Of a stretch of 64,000 bases of DNA, positions 11,585 to 21,440 are shown piece after piece; within the stretch, counting starts at the first letter, position 1, and each line of letters begins with the position of its first letter. The notes below the pieces were generated by a model, which did no database searches, had not been told where the DNA came from, and saw only the letters and a program-made list of their open reading frames with translations. This DNA comes from Delphinus delphis (lineage: Eukaryota; Chordata; Mammalia; Artiodactyla; Delphinidae). The stretch spans positions 41,061,755-41,125,754 of the forward strand of contig NC_082701.1 of the NCBI RefSeq assembly GCF_949987515.2, read 5' to 3'. The translations under genes were made by a program, and so were the position numbers.

Positions 11585-11588
11585 ATGA
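11430..11588 (+). CDS. uORF 1: 52 codons, stop overlaps the ASIC2b ATG
   Basis: ATG at 11430 has G at -3 and C at +4, a better context than the main start. The frame runs 52 codons without a stop. It ends at TGA 11586-11588, overlapping the main ATG (11585-11587) as ATGA. The predicted peptide is Arg-, Cys- and Ala-rich and has no recognised family. A role as a translation regulator is inferred. Confidence 0.5.
   Translation: MPRHRSSFRAHASLARAARSGCRCCFHCCCGLPWRLRPAGAAAAAASRGLNE
11528..11584 (+). CDS. uORF 2: 18 codons, in frame, stop abuts the ASIC2b ATG
   Basis: ATG at 11528 has G at +4. It is in the same frame as the ASIC2b coding sequence but is closed by TGA at 11582-11584, directly before ATG 11585 (TGAATG). 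The peptide is short, basic and Arg/Pro-rich. The stop prevents an N-terminal extension of ASIC2b and leaves no spacer between termination and the next start. Confidence 0.5.
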   Translation: MAAPPGRGRRRCRQPRAE

Positions 11589-11781
11589 GCCGGAGTGGCG
11601 GAGCCGGGCGGCCCGGGGCCGCGCTCACCGGCCCGGGACGCTTCCGTATGGCCCGCGAGGAGCCGGCGCCGGCGGCGGTGGCGGCAGCCGGGCGGCCCCG
11701 GGGCGGCGAGCGCGAGCGCGAGCAGGCGCTGCAGGGGCCGGGGGTCGCCCGCAGGGGGCGGCCGTCGCTGAGCCGCGCTAA
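11581..11781 (+). CDS. uORF 3: 66 codons, starts 4 nt before the ASIC2b ATG and overlaps it
   Basis: ATG at 11581 lies four bases before the main ATG, in the +1-shifted frame (ATGAATG). Its context is weak (T at -3, A at +4), the same as that of the main start. It stays open to a stop at 11779-11781 inside the ASIC2b coding exon. Translation is not shown; it may be a chance frame in GC-rich sequence. Confidence 0.35.
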   Translation: MNEPEWRSRAARGRAHRPGTLPYGPRGAGAGGGGGSRAAPGRRARARAGAAGAGGRPQGAAVAEPR

Positions 11782-12295
11782 ACTGCACGGGCTGCGGCAC
11801 ATGTGCGCGGGGCGTGCGGCGGCGGGGGGCTCCTTCCAGCGGCGGGCGCTGTGGGTGCTGGCCTTCTGCACGTCCCTCGGCTTGCTGCTGTCCTGGTCCT
11901 CGAACCGCCTGCTCTACTGGCTCAGCTTCCCGTCGCACACGCGGGTGCACCGCGAGTGGAGCCGCCAGCTGCCCTTCCCCGCGGTCACCGTGTGCAACAA
12001 CAACCCGCTGCGCTTCCCGCGCCTTTCCAAGGGGGACCTCTACTACGCCGGCCACTGGCTCGGGCTGCTGCTGCCCAACCGCACGGCGCGCCCGCTGGTC
12101 AGCGAGCTGCTGAGGGGGGACGAGCCGCGCCGCCAGTGGTTCCGCAAACTGGCCGACTTCCGCCTCTTCCTGCCGCCGCGCCACTTCGAGGGCATCAGCG
12201 CCGCCTTCATGGACCGCCTGGGCCACCAGCTCGAAGACATGCTGCTCTCCTGCAAGTACCGCGGCGAGCTCTGCGGCCCGCACAACTTCTCCTCC
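11585..12295 (+). CDS. ASIC2: ASIC2 isoform b, first coding exon (237 codons)
   Basis: This is the N-terminal part of the acid-sensing ion channel subunit ASIC2b, a DEG/ENaC-family cation channel subunit of neuronal plasma membranes. From the literature, ASIC2b gives no proton-gated current alone but alters the gating and selectivity of heteromers, for example with ASIC3. Visible features: a basic Ala/Pro/Arg-rich cytoplasmic region (about 1-65); the conserved HG gating motif at H68-G69 in KLHGLRH; TM1 at about 89-111; the post-TM1 signature FPAVTVCNNNPLRF at 131-144; N-glycosylation sequons N165-R-T and N234-F-S; and cysteines 137, 223 and 230. The exon ends in phase 0 at a GTGAGT donor. The start was chosen because MSRSGGA and the following residues match the known ASIC2b N-terminus. 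M22 (11648) is an in-frame alternative with G at +4. As I recall, human ASIC2b has 236 residues before this junction, so this copy is one longer, in the variable N-terminus. The rest of the protein lies outside the window. Confidence 0.95.
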
Positions 12296-12301
12296 GTGAG
12301 T
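12296..12301 (+). other. Splice donor of the ASIC2b first exon
   Basis: CCTCC|GTGAGT: a strong GT donor placed at the known isoform-b/shared-exon junction, after codon 237 in phase 0. Sequence past it stays open to 12634, but with no DEG/ENaC similarity, so it is intron. Confidence 0.92.
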
Positions 12302-14699
12302 TGCCCTCCGCGCGGACCCGCTCCCCTAATCTCCCGAGTCATAAGGCCGCCGGCCGGCACTCCCCGCCGCCCGGGGCTGGACCCCAGGCCCCTGGCGGTG
12401 ACACCAGCCCACGAGGCCGAGGCTGAACCCACTCTTAGGTACCCCGCGTCTTCTCCAGGTTGTGGAGACTTGGACACCACTGCAGGAGGAGTCGCTGGGC
12501 TCCCCTGTCCCGGCCTCTCTCCTTGCACTGTCAGCTCCCAAGCCCCTCCGCTTTGCTTGTTATGGTCCCCTCCGGGAATACCAGGCCCCCTTCTCCCCCA
12601 TCTCACCCCCCCAGGTCCACAGGGCTCCAGGTAGCTACCCTGTGTCTGGGATGAAGGGATGGGAAGAGAGAGAAGCATGTCTTAAGTGTGGGCTTGTTGT
12701 CTTTGGGAAAACCAATAGGAAGCTCTTCAAAAAATGGGCCACTGCGAGAATCGGGTAGAGGCCCTAAGCAAGCTTGGGACCCTAAGCAGCTTATGGCTTG
12801 AGAGTTCCAAGACACTTCCAGTCTAGGGGGACTTTGGAGGAAACTCCCAGAATACCAACCATCGCTGAAGCAGTAGCTGGTTTGGTGGGAGAGGCAGCAG
12901 CCCCTTGTGCTACTTTCTGAAAGCGCTTGTGTCTTAAGCTACCCGGGAATGGAGCTGTGGCGGGCACCGTTGGGGCCCTTGACCCCCCAAGGTGTGAGTA
13001 TGGGTCTTCCAGTCTCGGGGAACCAACGCCCTGCAGTGGGGAAAGCAGCACGGCAGAGATATGATGTGAACCTCCGGGGCCAAGAGAAGTTGTGCTCGGG
13101 GTTTGTGAACCATTTTCTGCGTCGGTTCCCCCGTGCTGGGGTCTGGATAACGCAGCTGTCGGACAGAAGGTTTCCGCTTTGTGTGGTCTGCCTAGGAGGA
13201 GTTCTGGTGCCAGGCCGCAGCGTGGCTCGAGCCTGTCCAGCCATTCGTGTGTAAATGCCCCTTGGGGGGAGGGTTGGGCTTTTCCACTAGCGCAGGGAAT
13301 GTTGGTGTGTGTGTTTATTTGTAATGCTCTGATGGTGATTCTACCAGCGTTAGGCAGCACTCCTGACAATCTCATCTACGACGATGCTTTTTCTGGGATG
13401 GTAGATAGATGCTCTGGTTCCAACAGGTGTTGGCACAGATGCCCGTCAGGCCAGGCCTCTGATTGGCTGATTGGGCTACTCCTCATCTAGGATGGTGACC
13501 CTGGCTTCAGTCTTGCCCTCCTTGCTTTGCTTTAAGCCTGTATGAACAGTAGCTGTGAATTATCCACTCCCCAAATATCCCTTGTTTCCTGAGCTTTTCA
13601 GCCGGCTTTTAAAGAATACCTACCTTGTGGTTTCCCCACCTTAGCAAGCAGGAGGTGCTGTTAACATATGCTTCTAAGTGACTTCGCCCAGACTTCAAAC
13701 ACAATTCTGAGTTCCATCCACAAAGGTGAAGGAATGAAGTTTGCAATCCCTTATTGTTTATTGTTCTTTGGCTGACCACTAACTAGCAGCCCCTAGAGTT
13801 GGACTGAAGTTCAGTGTTACATTCAAGTACCAGCAGCTCCAACTCCAAAAGTTGAACAACACTTGGAAAATTCTGCACATCTGACGATGGCTTTACAAAG
13901 TGCGGATCGTGGGCCAACAGCCAGGATTCGCTTTTGACACTCGCCACAGCCCTGCTTTGGCAGAATTTTATTCCCATTTTAAAGATGAGGGATATGAGTC
14001 TCTAAAATGCTGTCCAAAGCGCAGAGCCGGCAAGCTCAACGTCCAGCTTTGCGCACCACCAAATGTATCACACAGAAGCCACGTGGAACCTTCCTCTCTG
14101 ATCCTGGACCTCTCTTCTATCAGAGGACCCCTGCGTAGGCCTGTAGCCCTCAGCCACCTCCAAATCCTATCCCTTCTGGGAGCGTGGCTGCGAGAGTGGA
14201 AAGTGGGGCTGCCCCAGGGCGTCGTAGCCTTGGCCACATGTTACGGGGCCTACAGAGCACTTAGCGCCTGCAGGAGTCACCTGACCTCAGCCTCCCTGGA
14301 AGGAATGGCTGTGAGTTGACGAAAGCAGGGTTCTTCTCACTGGGGCACAGCCTTCTCTGACCGCCCTGTACCCTGCCTTCCTGTGTCTGAAAAATTTGCA
14401 GCGAATTTGCAGTACCCACCGAAGCAAAAGTATGACCTCCATTCCCCAAAGGCATGTGTTCCTGGGGACTCAAGTGACCCCTAGTGGCTTCATATCATGG
14501 CCCTGTCCTGGGAGTTTCCAGCTCCTTCCCATTTCACGCTGTAGTTTTTTTCCCAGGGGCCTCAGAATTAAAGGCTGCACCCCCTCTATCCATGGAAGCC
14601 AAAAGCTATTTCGGAGGAGCCCCTAATATAGAGTGGGCCCATCAGGAATACTTTCCGTTAACAATACTACCCTGTCCCAATCCTTGGTCATCTTTGATG
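12302..14699. other. Proximal ASIC2b intron
   Basis: The CpG-rich part continues to about 12460, then composition becomes ordinary. No exon or assigned repeat is recognised. Several open frames of 60-194 codons occur on both strands with no supporting features. Promoter-proximal intron of this kind often holds regulatory sites, but none is evident by eye. Confidence 0.5.
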
Positions 14700-14860
14700 G
14701 AGTGACACTATAGTGTAGTGGTTAAGGGCATGAACGCTCAAGCTGAACTGATGGCTCAAGTCCTGAGCCACTTTCTGTGTGCCCTTGGACAAGTGACTTA
14801 ATCTCTCTGTTCTTTAGTTTCCTACTCCATCTAGTAGAGATAACAATAGTATATACACCA
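14700..14860 (+). repeat. MIR SINE relic
   Basis: Well-preserved head and core: 'tagtgtagtggttaagggca', 'tgcccttggacaagtgactt', 'aatctctctgttctttagtt'. A short (GT)n follows at about 14890-14904. Confidence 0.8.
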
Positions 14861-15029
14861 CATCCGCTGTGCCTGTATTTGTAGATAGGGGGGTGTGTGT
14901 GTGTTTACATACATATAGAGAGGAGGGAGCTCTTCGGACTGTGCTGGGTCCCTAGAAAAATGGCACCAGCCTCCTAACTGGTCTTTGGCCTCCAGCTCAG
15001 TGTTCCCCGTCCTCTGCATCCACCCTCGG

Positions 15030-15580
15030 CACTATAGGCAGAGCAGTTTTTCTAAAGTTCCACTCAAAGCATAGCACCCCATTTCTTAAAACCCTTCAGT
15101 GACTCACCTGTCCTGGGGATGAGGTCCAAGTTCCTCAGGCCTTATACCTGAGCCCGCCCTCTGGCCACGCCCTCTCTGGCACCAGATATCAAGCTCTGGC
15201 AAACGGCTGACAGCAGCTGGACGCCCGCTCCTCAGGCCTCTCTCTGCCTTCCTCTGCTACCCTAAGTGCACCCCGCCCACCCCGCTGCTTTGTCTGCCTG
15301 GAGATAGCTCGTCATCCTCCATCATCCAGCCCTGGGGTTCCTGCCGCTTTGGAGCCTTTCCTGACTGCCCACCGCTTCCCCTCATCACCAAACAACTGAG
15401 GCCTCCCTCTTTTTGCCCCTACCTTCCGTTTAGGTGTCAATCCTCACACGTATGCGTGTCACCACACCTCCTGGTCTGTGTGTCTCACCCTCTGGACTTG
15501 AGTGGGAATCAGATCTGATTTCCCTGCCATCTCCGGCCCCCAGCACAGAGCCCGATGTATAGTAAGTGCTAAGGAAAGAT
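15030..15580 (+). repeat. L2 LINE 3' end relic
   Basis: 'ttaaaacccttcagtgactc', 'gatgaggtccaagttcctca', 'gagcctttcctgactgccca', 'cagcacagagcccgatgtat' and 'agtaagtgct' follow the L2 ORF2 end and 3' tail. Confidence 0.8.
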
Positions 15581-16269
15581 CTGGGGAATGAAGACCTTCC
15601 CCAGGTAACCCGAAGACTCCTTGTCGTCCTCCAAGACTCCTGGATTAATTTCTCCAGGGAGCACCAGTGGAGTGCATTTCTAATGAGGAAATGCCCAGGC
15701 AGTTTGGGGCATTTATTCCTTTGGGGGACAGAAAGGGAGAGTGCGGCGCAGGATACCAAGTGCTCCCCAGACACCTGAAGTTTCCAAGCCCCGAGTGCCA
15801 CAGGTGAGGAGTGGGCTTCCAGGGCGACCAGTGGGGAGATGTGCCCCAAGTCTCATTCCATCCGGTTGGTCTCACGGTCTAGAAATAAACCCGGCAGGGG
15901 AGAGAGAGCACAGTGTTGGGCAGGGGTGGGAGTCAGATTGTAGTCTGCAGGCCGTTCAGGATGTGTTTGTTTGCAGCTCCTGTGCAGGGGTTAATCACTC
16001 AGCCGTCAGACAAAGCAGCTCCGCTCCTGAATGCCCGCTTGGTTTCCCTGGCATGAGCCATGGACCTTGGACTCTGCACACTGGCCACTCTGGGTTTTCC
16101 TGGGGGCGGAGGACAGCAGCCTTCCCATTGGGCAGGATGCAGAACCGTGAGGCCAGTCTATCTGGGTATGGGGCTTCAGAAGAGGGACTGAGGGTCTGGG
16201 GACAGGCACGAACAGAGGCCAGTCGGGTCCAAAAATAAGGAGCAGTGACGCTCTCTGGGAGGGGGCACG
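15581..16269. other. Unassigned intronic sequence
   Basis: No exon or clear repeat seen. Confidence 0.4.
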
Positions 16270-16465
16270 AGTCAGGGGAAACGTCAGGCGGACCTCAGTT
16301 TAAGGCTTTGGTTCTGCCTCTTTCTAGCCACGTGCCTCGGGCAGGTGCTTTGCTCTCTGAGCCCCTGAGAGCTGGGAAGAAGATGACATGTATGCAGTGA
16401 CCGGCCCCTGCCTGGACAGCATAGGTGCTCAGTATTCAAGAGCTATCGTTATAATTTGAATAAAG
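16270..16465 (+). repeat. MIR SINE relic
   Basis: 'ggttctgcctctttctagcc', 'gcctggacagcataggtgct', 'gtgctcagtattcaagagct' in MIR order. Confidence 0.65.
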
Positions 16466-16574
16466 AGATCGACCGTCTTTGTATCTCGTGGTAGCAGTTA
16501 TTAATTATGATCAATATAATTATCATCTATTATCATGACCACTTACCTGAGTGGGGATAGGCTCATTTCCTGGT

Positions 16575-17110
16575 TCATTTCATTCCATCACCCAGTGTAT
16601 ACTGAGTGTCAACTATATGTCAAGCTCTAAACTAGCTGCTGGGGATGTAAAATTAGATAAGGCGTGGTATGTGTCCTCCATGATTTTGCAGTATTGTTGA
16701 GGAAAGAGATACATCAACAGAGGCCAGGAGGGCAGAGGTGCTGCGTGGGCTCAGAGGAGTACCCAGTTCAGACTGGGGACCTCTGAAGGCTTCTTGGAGG
16801 AGGTGACATCTGAGCTGAGTCTGGAGGGATCAATAGGAATTACAAGGTAGAGAAGGAGAGAAAGGGGACTTCCCGGGGTGGGGGGGCGGGCAGCATGTGC
16901 AAATGAGGAGGACAGAGACATGAAACGATGAGATTGGACACATCCTTTCTAGGGCTGAGAGTAGCTCAAGGCAGTGGGCAGGGGTGGGAGTCGGGGGCGC
17001 TGGGTGAGCTGAGTTGGGGGATAATAAGGCAAAGATGTGATGGACACCTGGAGGCCAAACTAAGTTTTTAAACTTTGTAGCAAAAGCTCTGACTTCTTTT
17101 GCTACTGGCT
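16575..17110 (-). repeat. L2 LINE relic
   Basis: Reverse-strand L2: 'actgagtgtcaactatatgt', 'gaggaggtgacatctgagct', 'gctgagtctggagggatcaa', then 'ggaggccaaactaagttttt'. It contains a G-run at about 16881-16886. Confidence 0.7.
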
Positions 17111-17639
17111 GTCACCCTACAGAGGGAGATCTCATCTATGTCCCACCCCACCACTGTCCACTGTCACGCCCCCCATTCCTAACTCCATCAGGAGAATTCC
17201 ACACTTCCCTGAACCCTGCCCTCATTGTCTGTCCCCATCAGCAGGGGGTCAACCCTGAGTGCAGATTTTGGACTAGTCATATGTACTAAAAGCCAAGGAA
17301 ACAGCATTTGATTTCCTCACACTTTGTCACAGGAAGCAGGCTGGCTGCTATGAGCCAGCCACAGAAAACAAGAAATCATTTCAGCAACATATTGTTTAAA
17401 ATCAGCAAATTCCATTGAAGTGGTGCTAGGCCAGGCAGTGCAGTAGCTGTGAGGATGGATGGCTTTAGGGAGGCTAGAAAGATACCTTTGCCTTTAGAGA
17501 AAGAGGAATAAATGAGCGTCAAGTGATTAGGATGGTTTCTGGCACCCCAGTAAGGACTCCATAAATGTGAGCTATTTCTGTTAATATTACTTGCAGTGAG
17601 CGTTTCGAGGGAAGGACGGAGGTAAATGGCACTGGTGGC

Positions 17640-17835
17640 TGTGGTGCGCCAGCCTCGGGCTGGGCACGTTTTATGCCATCTCAGTTCTCGCAGTCACCCT
17701 GAAAGGATTTGTCATCATCCCCATTTGGCAGATGGAGGACCTTGAGCTCAGGGCAGTTCTGTAGTCGGCTGCAAGTCACAGAGCCAGCAGGTAGCAAAGC
17801 TGGGATTTGAACCCAAGTCCTCACTACCAGAAAGG
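17640..17835 (+). repeat. Ancient mammalian-wide repeat (MIR/L2 type)
   Basis: 'tcatcatccccatttggcag', 'caagtcacagagccagcagg', 'gctgggatttgaacccaagt' form the familiar 'bases removed/gaggaaactgaggc...cacacagct' order. Exact family not assigned. Confidence 0.55.
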
Positions 17836-18464
17836 CACAGCTGCACAGCTGGATGAGGAAAGAGCAGCATTGGTGGGGCAGGGGCTTTGCTGGGGAGACC
17901 AGTACAGCCTCGGTTCCGCCCTGACCTGCGTGTGACTTTGGCCTCAGCATCTTCCTCTGTGAAATGAGGGCATGAGCCAAATGACCAATGGGACTTAGCT
18001 GAAAAGTTCTCCGTCCAAATGAGTGATCAGGGGAGAATAGGGCTTAACTACTGCAGATGGCCCAAGCCCTTCAGCCAACCATTTCTTTTCTTTGCGGAGC
18101 TGAAACAGTGATTAAGGGGGAAATGTACAAGTTATTGGAGTGCTAGAGACAGGGCGGTGATTGAATAGACATTTACACAAGGAACATGAAAAGACCTCCC
18201 CAAGTTATGTGACTTCCGGGAAATTAGTTTAGGGAATCAAATGTCAACTCTGCTCAGGTCTGCAGATATCCGAATGGACCCACGTCAGGCTGATTCTGAT
18301 AGTGGCTCTTTGGGGGCCGCTGTGGCCCGTCATGAAGACATCAATCAGATGTCTGCCCAACTGAGAAGGGCTGGAGGAATAACCAGGCCATTCGGTTTGT
18401 GCATCCGTCGCTTTGATTCTCCTAAATGCTGTGCTTGGATCAGCTACACAGAAATTCAGTCAGC

Positions 18465-18820
18465 CAACGGACATTGAGCCCCTACCATGTGCCAGACACT
18501 GGGCCACAGAGATGACCACAAATCTACTGTTTCTGGTAAATCAGCCAGCAAAGGTCAGTCAGTGTGCCTCATCAGGGTCACCGGGTTTAAAAGGAGCTGC
18601 CCATCACGCAGGAAGTGGGGACAGAGTCTAGCCCGGGATTTGTATGGGGCACCTGTTACGTAAACAGTCACATCAATTTCACCAGAATTGAATGGCTGTT
18701 ACGGAACCCATTTTACAGATGAGGAAACTGAGGCTCAGGGAGGTACAAAGTCACAGCTCGGGGGCAGCAGAGTCAAGATTAAACCAAAGATCGGTCCAGC
18801 TCCAAAGCCGATACTATTTT
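18465..18820 (+). repeat. Ancient mammalian-wide repeat (MIR/L2 type)
   Basis: 'cattgagcccctaccatgtg', 'ccagacactgggccacagag', and further on 'ccattttacagatgaggaaa', 'ctgaggctcagggaggtaca'. Confidence 0.6.
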
Positions 18821-19354
18821 CGATGACATCATTCTGCCAACTCTGAGAGATGCTGGTGAGAACAAACATTTCCATAGAGAGTATCCAAGGCAGTCTTTCA
18901 AGCCTTCACTGGAAGTTTCTTTCGCTGAAAGTTGATGCAGCCCCTAGAAGTCATCCTGGGTTCCAAGACCTGCCACCCTGAGAAGGAAGGGCCATTCCTA
19001 GGAGTACAGGATCCATGATGGACCTGTGGAAATAGGTTTATGACGGGGAACTTAGGAGTTATGCAGACATATTAATGCAGTCATAATCTGAACAAATTCC
19101 CATTTTCATTCACTCAAGGACATGGATAACTTTGAAGTCCTGACTAAGGAGTTGTTGCCAAATTGAGATCCAACTCAGACCTGTGCTAACGAACAAATAG
19201 ATGAGTCGCGCATAATTGGAACAGGAATAGTTGGTAAAACAAATAAAGGCCGTGAACATACTGGGGAAGTTTGTTCTCCTGAGCATGTCAGATATCTCCC
19301 CTGACGCCACTGTTTATACTATTAATTTGCTTAGTAAATTGTTTCTTCTGGTTC

Positions 19355-19590
19355 CACACATATTTATTGAGCTCATACTCTCTGCCAGGTCCTTTTACCT
19401 TCATTATTTTATTCCAGCCCAACAACGGACCAGCCAGGAAAGTATTCTTCTTTCCCTGATATAGATAAGGAAAGTGCGGTGGTTCAAGAACTTGCCCAAG
19501 GTCACAGACATAGACCCTGATCTTAGGTTCCAAAGTCAACACTCTTTGCCCTACGTCACAGTGGTTCCTACAAAGAAATCCCAGTGTAGC
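19355..19590 (+). repeat. Ancient mammalian-wide repeat (MIR/L2 type)
   Basis: 'tatttattgagctcatactc', 'tctgccaggtccttttacct', 'cttgcccaaggtcacagaca'. A second similar fragment follows at about 19670-19810 ('gacttgcccagggtcacatg'). Confidence 0.6.
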
Positions 19591-20044
19591 TTTGGCCAAA
19601 TGAAACTGCAATTCTAATTAGCAGAGTCTTAGTGATCATAGCTGGATAGGATTGCGTACTATACATTACCATCTCATTTTTATCCTTGCAGCAACGGAGG
19701 GTGATTATTGCACTCTATTGCCTGCCTGACTTCAGAGAGGGGAGTGACTTGCCCAGGGTCACATGGCACAGGAACAGAAAACAGCCAGAGTTTGAATGCA
19801 GGTCTTCTATGGCTCCCATAGACCTCTTCTTCCCCCAACTCCTCTGTTCCTGGTCCGGGTGGACTTGAGGGGATTTCACCTGCCCTGAAAAATTTTCTTA
19901 GGAGAAAAGCAGTGGGCTTCTGAGTGCCTTGCAGAAAAGAATCAGTGCTAAGACTGGCTGCTGGGAAGAGGTATCGGTTCCTTCTTTATCTCTGCCCAGA
20001 GGCCTGCCCTCCTTCCCCGGGAGGTCTGTTCCAGCGTATTCCAA

Positions 20045-20245
20045 TTGGCTGTGGATGAATGGAGAAGCCCCTAGGCCTATGCTTCCTAAACTTTAGCATG
20101 CCAGATTCCTGGGCCCATAGCAAAGATCCTGATTCGGTAGGTCTGCAGTAGGGCCTGAGATTTACATTTCTAATAAGCTTGCAGATGATGCAGATGCCGC
20201 TGGTCCATGGACCGCACTTTGAGGGGCAAGGCTGCGGACTCCACG
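20045..20245 (+). mobile_element. MER5A-like hAT DNA transposon relic
   Basis: 'cttcctaaactttagcatgc', 'agatcctgattcggtaggtc', 'gcctgagatttacatttcta', 'tggtccatggaccgcacttt' follow the non-autonomous MER5-type order. Family name tentative. Confidence 0.55.
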
Positions 20246-20454
20246 AATGCTGAGAAGGAGGGATCCGAAGGGGTCTCTTGGTCATATCTGACCCACTAGG
20301 TCTGTAAGAATGCACATGGCATGGGCATGCTGGAATGGAGCAAGGAAGGGCACCTGGGGGAGGAGTACTGGAATCCCCAGTGAACCCAGGAGGATGTGCA
20401 TAGCAGGGGCATCATTGTTCCGGGGTCAGTGTCACACCAGAGAAGGGTCCGTAG

Positions 20455-20492
20455 AGGGGCCATGGGGCCAGCCAGGGGCCATGGGGCCAGCC
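20455..20492 (+). repeat. 19-bp perfect tandem duplication, GGGGCC-rich
   Basis: The unit AGGGGCCATGGGGCCAGCC occurs at 20455-20473 and again at 20474-20492 without a mismatch. Confidence 0.95.
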
Positions 20493-20521
20493 AGAGTGTA
20501 ATCAAACCAAACTGCAAAGGC

Positions 20522-21011
20522 TGTGTGGTAGGCTGAATAATGGCCCCTCAAAGATGCCCACGTCCTCATCCCCAGAGCCTGTGAACACATTACATGGCAA
20601 AAGGGACTTTGCAAATGCGAGTAAAATAAGGACTTTGAGATGCAAAGATTATCCTGGATCAAGTGGGCCCAATGTAATCACAAGCGTCCTTGTAACAGAG
20701 AGGCAGGAGGGTCAGTCAGAGAAGATGTAACCATGGAAGCACAGGCCAGAGAGTCAGAGAGAGATTTGAAGACACTACATGGATGGCTTTGAGATGGAGG
20801 AAGTGGTCACGAGTCAAGGAAAGCAGGTGGCCTGTAGAAGCTGGGAAAGGCAAAACAACACATTCTTCCCCAGAACTTCCAAAAGGAATGCAGCCTTGCC
20901 AACACCTTGATTTAGCCTTCTGACCTCTAGAACCATAAGCTAATTAATCTGTGTTGTTTGAAGCTACTAAGATGGTGGTAATTTGTTACAGCAGCAACAG
21001 AAAACGAATAC
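20522..21011 (+). mobile_element. MaLR-type solo LTR (MLT1-like)
   Basis: 'ggctgaataatggcccctca', 'catggcaaaagggactttgc', 'gattatcctggatcaagtgg', 'ttgatttagccttctgacct', 'ggtaatttgttacagcagca' follow the MLT1 LTR consensus as I know it. Flanked by AAGGC (20517-20521) and AAGCC (21012-21016), a plausible 5-bp duplication with one change. No internal region is present, so it is a solo LTR. Confidence 0.75.
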
Positions 21012-21254
21012 AAGCCTCATTTGTGGTACAAAACACTCTCTGTTACACACCTCACCCCACATTGTGAACCAGGCTGTGTAGGTTAGGGTCAGGATCTGTC
21101 CTAAAACCAAGAAATTAAAGAATCATAACAAACGTAGCTTGATTCAGAAATAGTCAATGTGGGAGTATTTTATCCATGCTTAACATTCATGCCAGATTGG
21201 GAATTTGGACCCCAGCAACTAGAAGGGAGTAAAACTAGACAAAGTAGGAGGAGT

Positions 21255-21440
21255 AGGAAGAATGTGGCTTCAGGAATCAGACTCAAGTTCAAATCCCAGG
21301 TCTGCCTGGGATTATCAGGGTGGCTGCTGGGGGTTTGACTACCTTCATTGAGACGCTGTCTCCTTATTTGTAACGCAGAGATCATACCTTCCTTGCAGGG
21401 TTGTGGTGAAACGTAAAGATAATGCAGTAATCCATTCGAA
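21255..21440 (+). repeat. MIR SINE relic
   Basis: 'tgtggcttcaggaatcagac', 'tcaagttcaaatcccaggtc', 'tgcagggttgtggtgaaacg' in MIR order, with an altered middle. Confidence 0.65.

Larger units (their letters stand above)
10240..12460. promoter_or_regulatory. CpG island covering the ASIC2b promoter, leader and exon
   Basis: GC content and CpG density jump at about 10240 and fall away after about 12460. CGs are frequent throughout (GCCGCCGCC, GCGCGC, CGGGCGG and similar), in contrast to the CpG-poor flanks. GC-box-like sites include CCCCGCC at about 10434 and GGCGGG at about 11222. Edges were judged by eye. The island surrounds an alternative first exon, so it marks an independent promoter rather than the start of the whole gene. 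Confidence 0.85.

Noticed and set aside
12194..12221. ATCAGCGCC followed by GGACCGCC, a split RE1-like pair within the exon
   Set aside because: Spacing and right half do not fit well, and the bases are explained by conserved coding sequence.
11186..12283. 365-codon open frame on the minus strand, antisense to the ASIC2b exon
   Set aside because: It mirrors a GC-rich coding exon and leader, where stop codons are rare in every frame. It has no recognisable domain and is low in complexity (Arg, Ala, Gln, Pro).
12296..12634. Read-through extension of the ASIC2b frame past the donor
   Set aside because: The known ASIC2b junction and a strong GTGAGT lie at 12296. The extension has no DEG/ENaC similarity.
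13092..13490. 132-codon open frame in the proximal intron
   Set aside because: No domain, no splice acceptor/donor pair of note, and it does not match ASIC2 exon 2.
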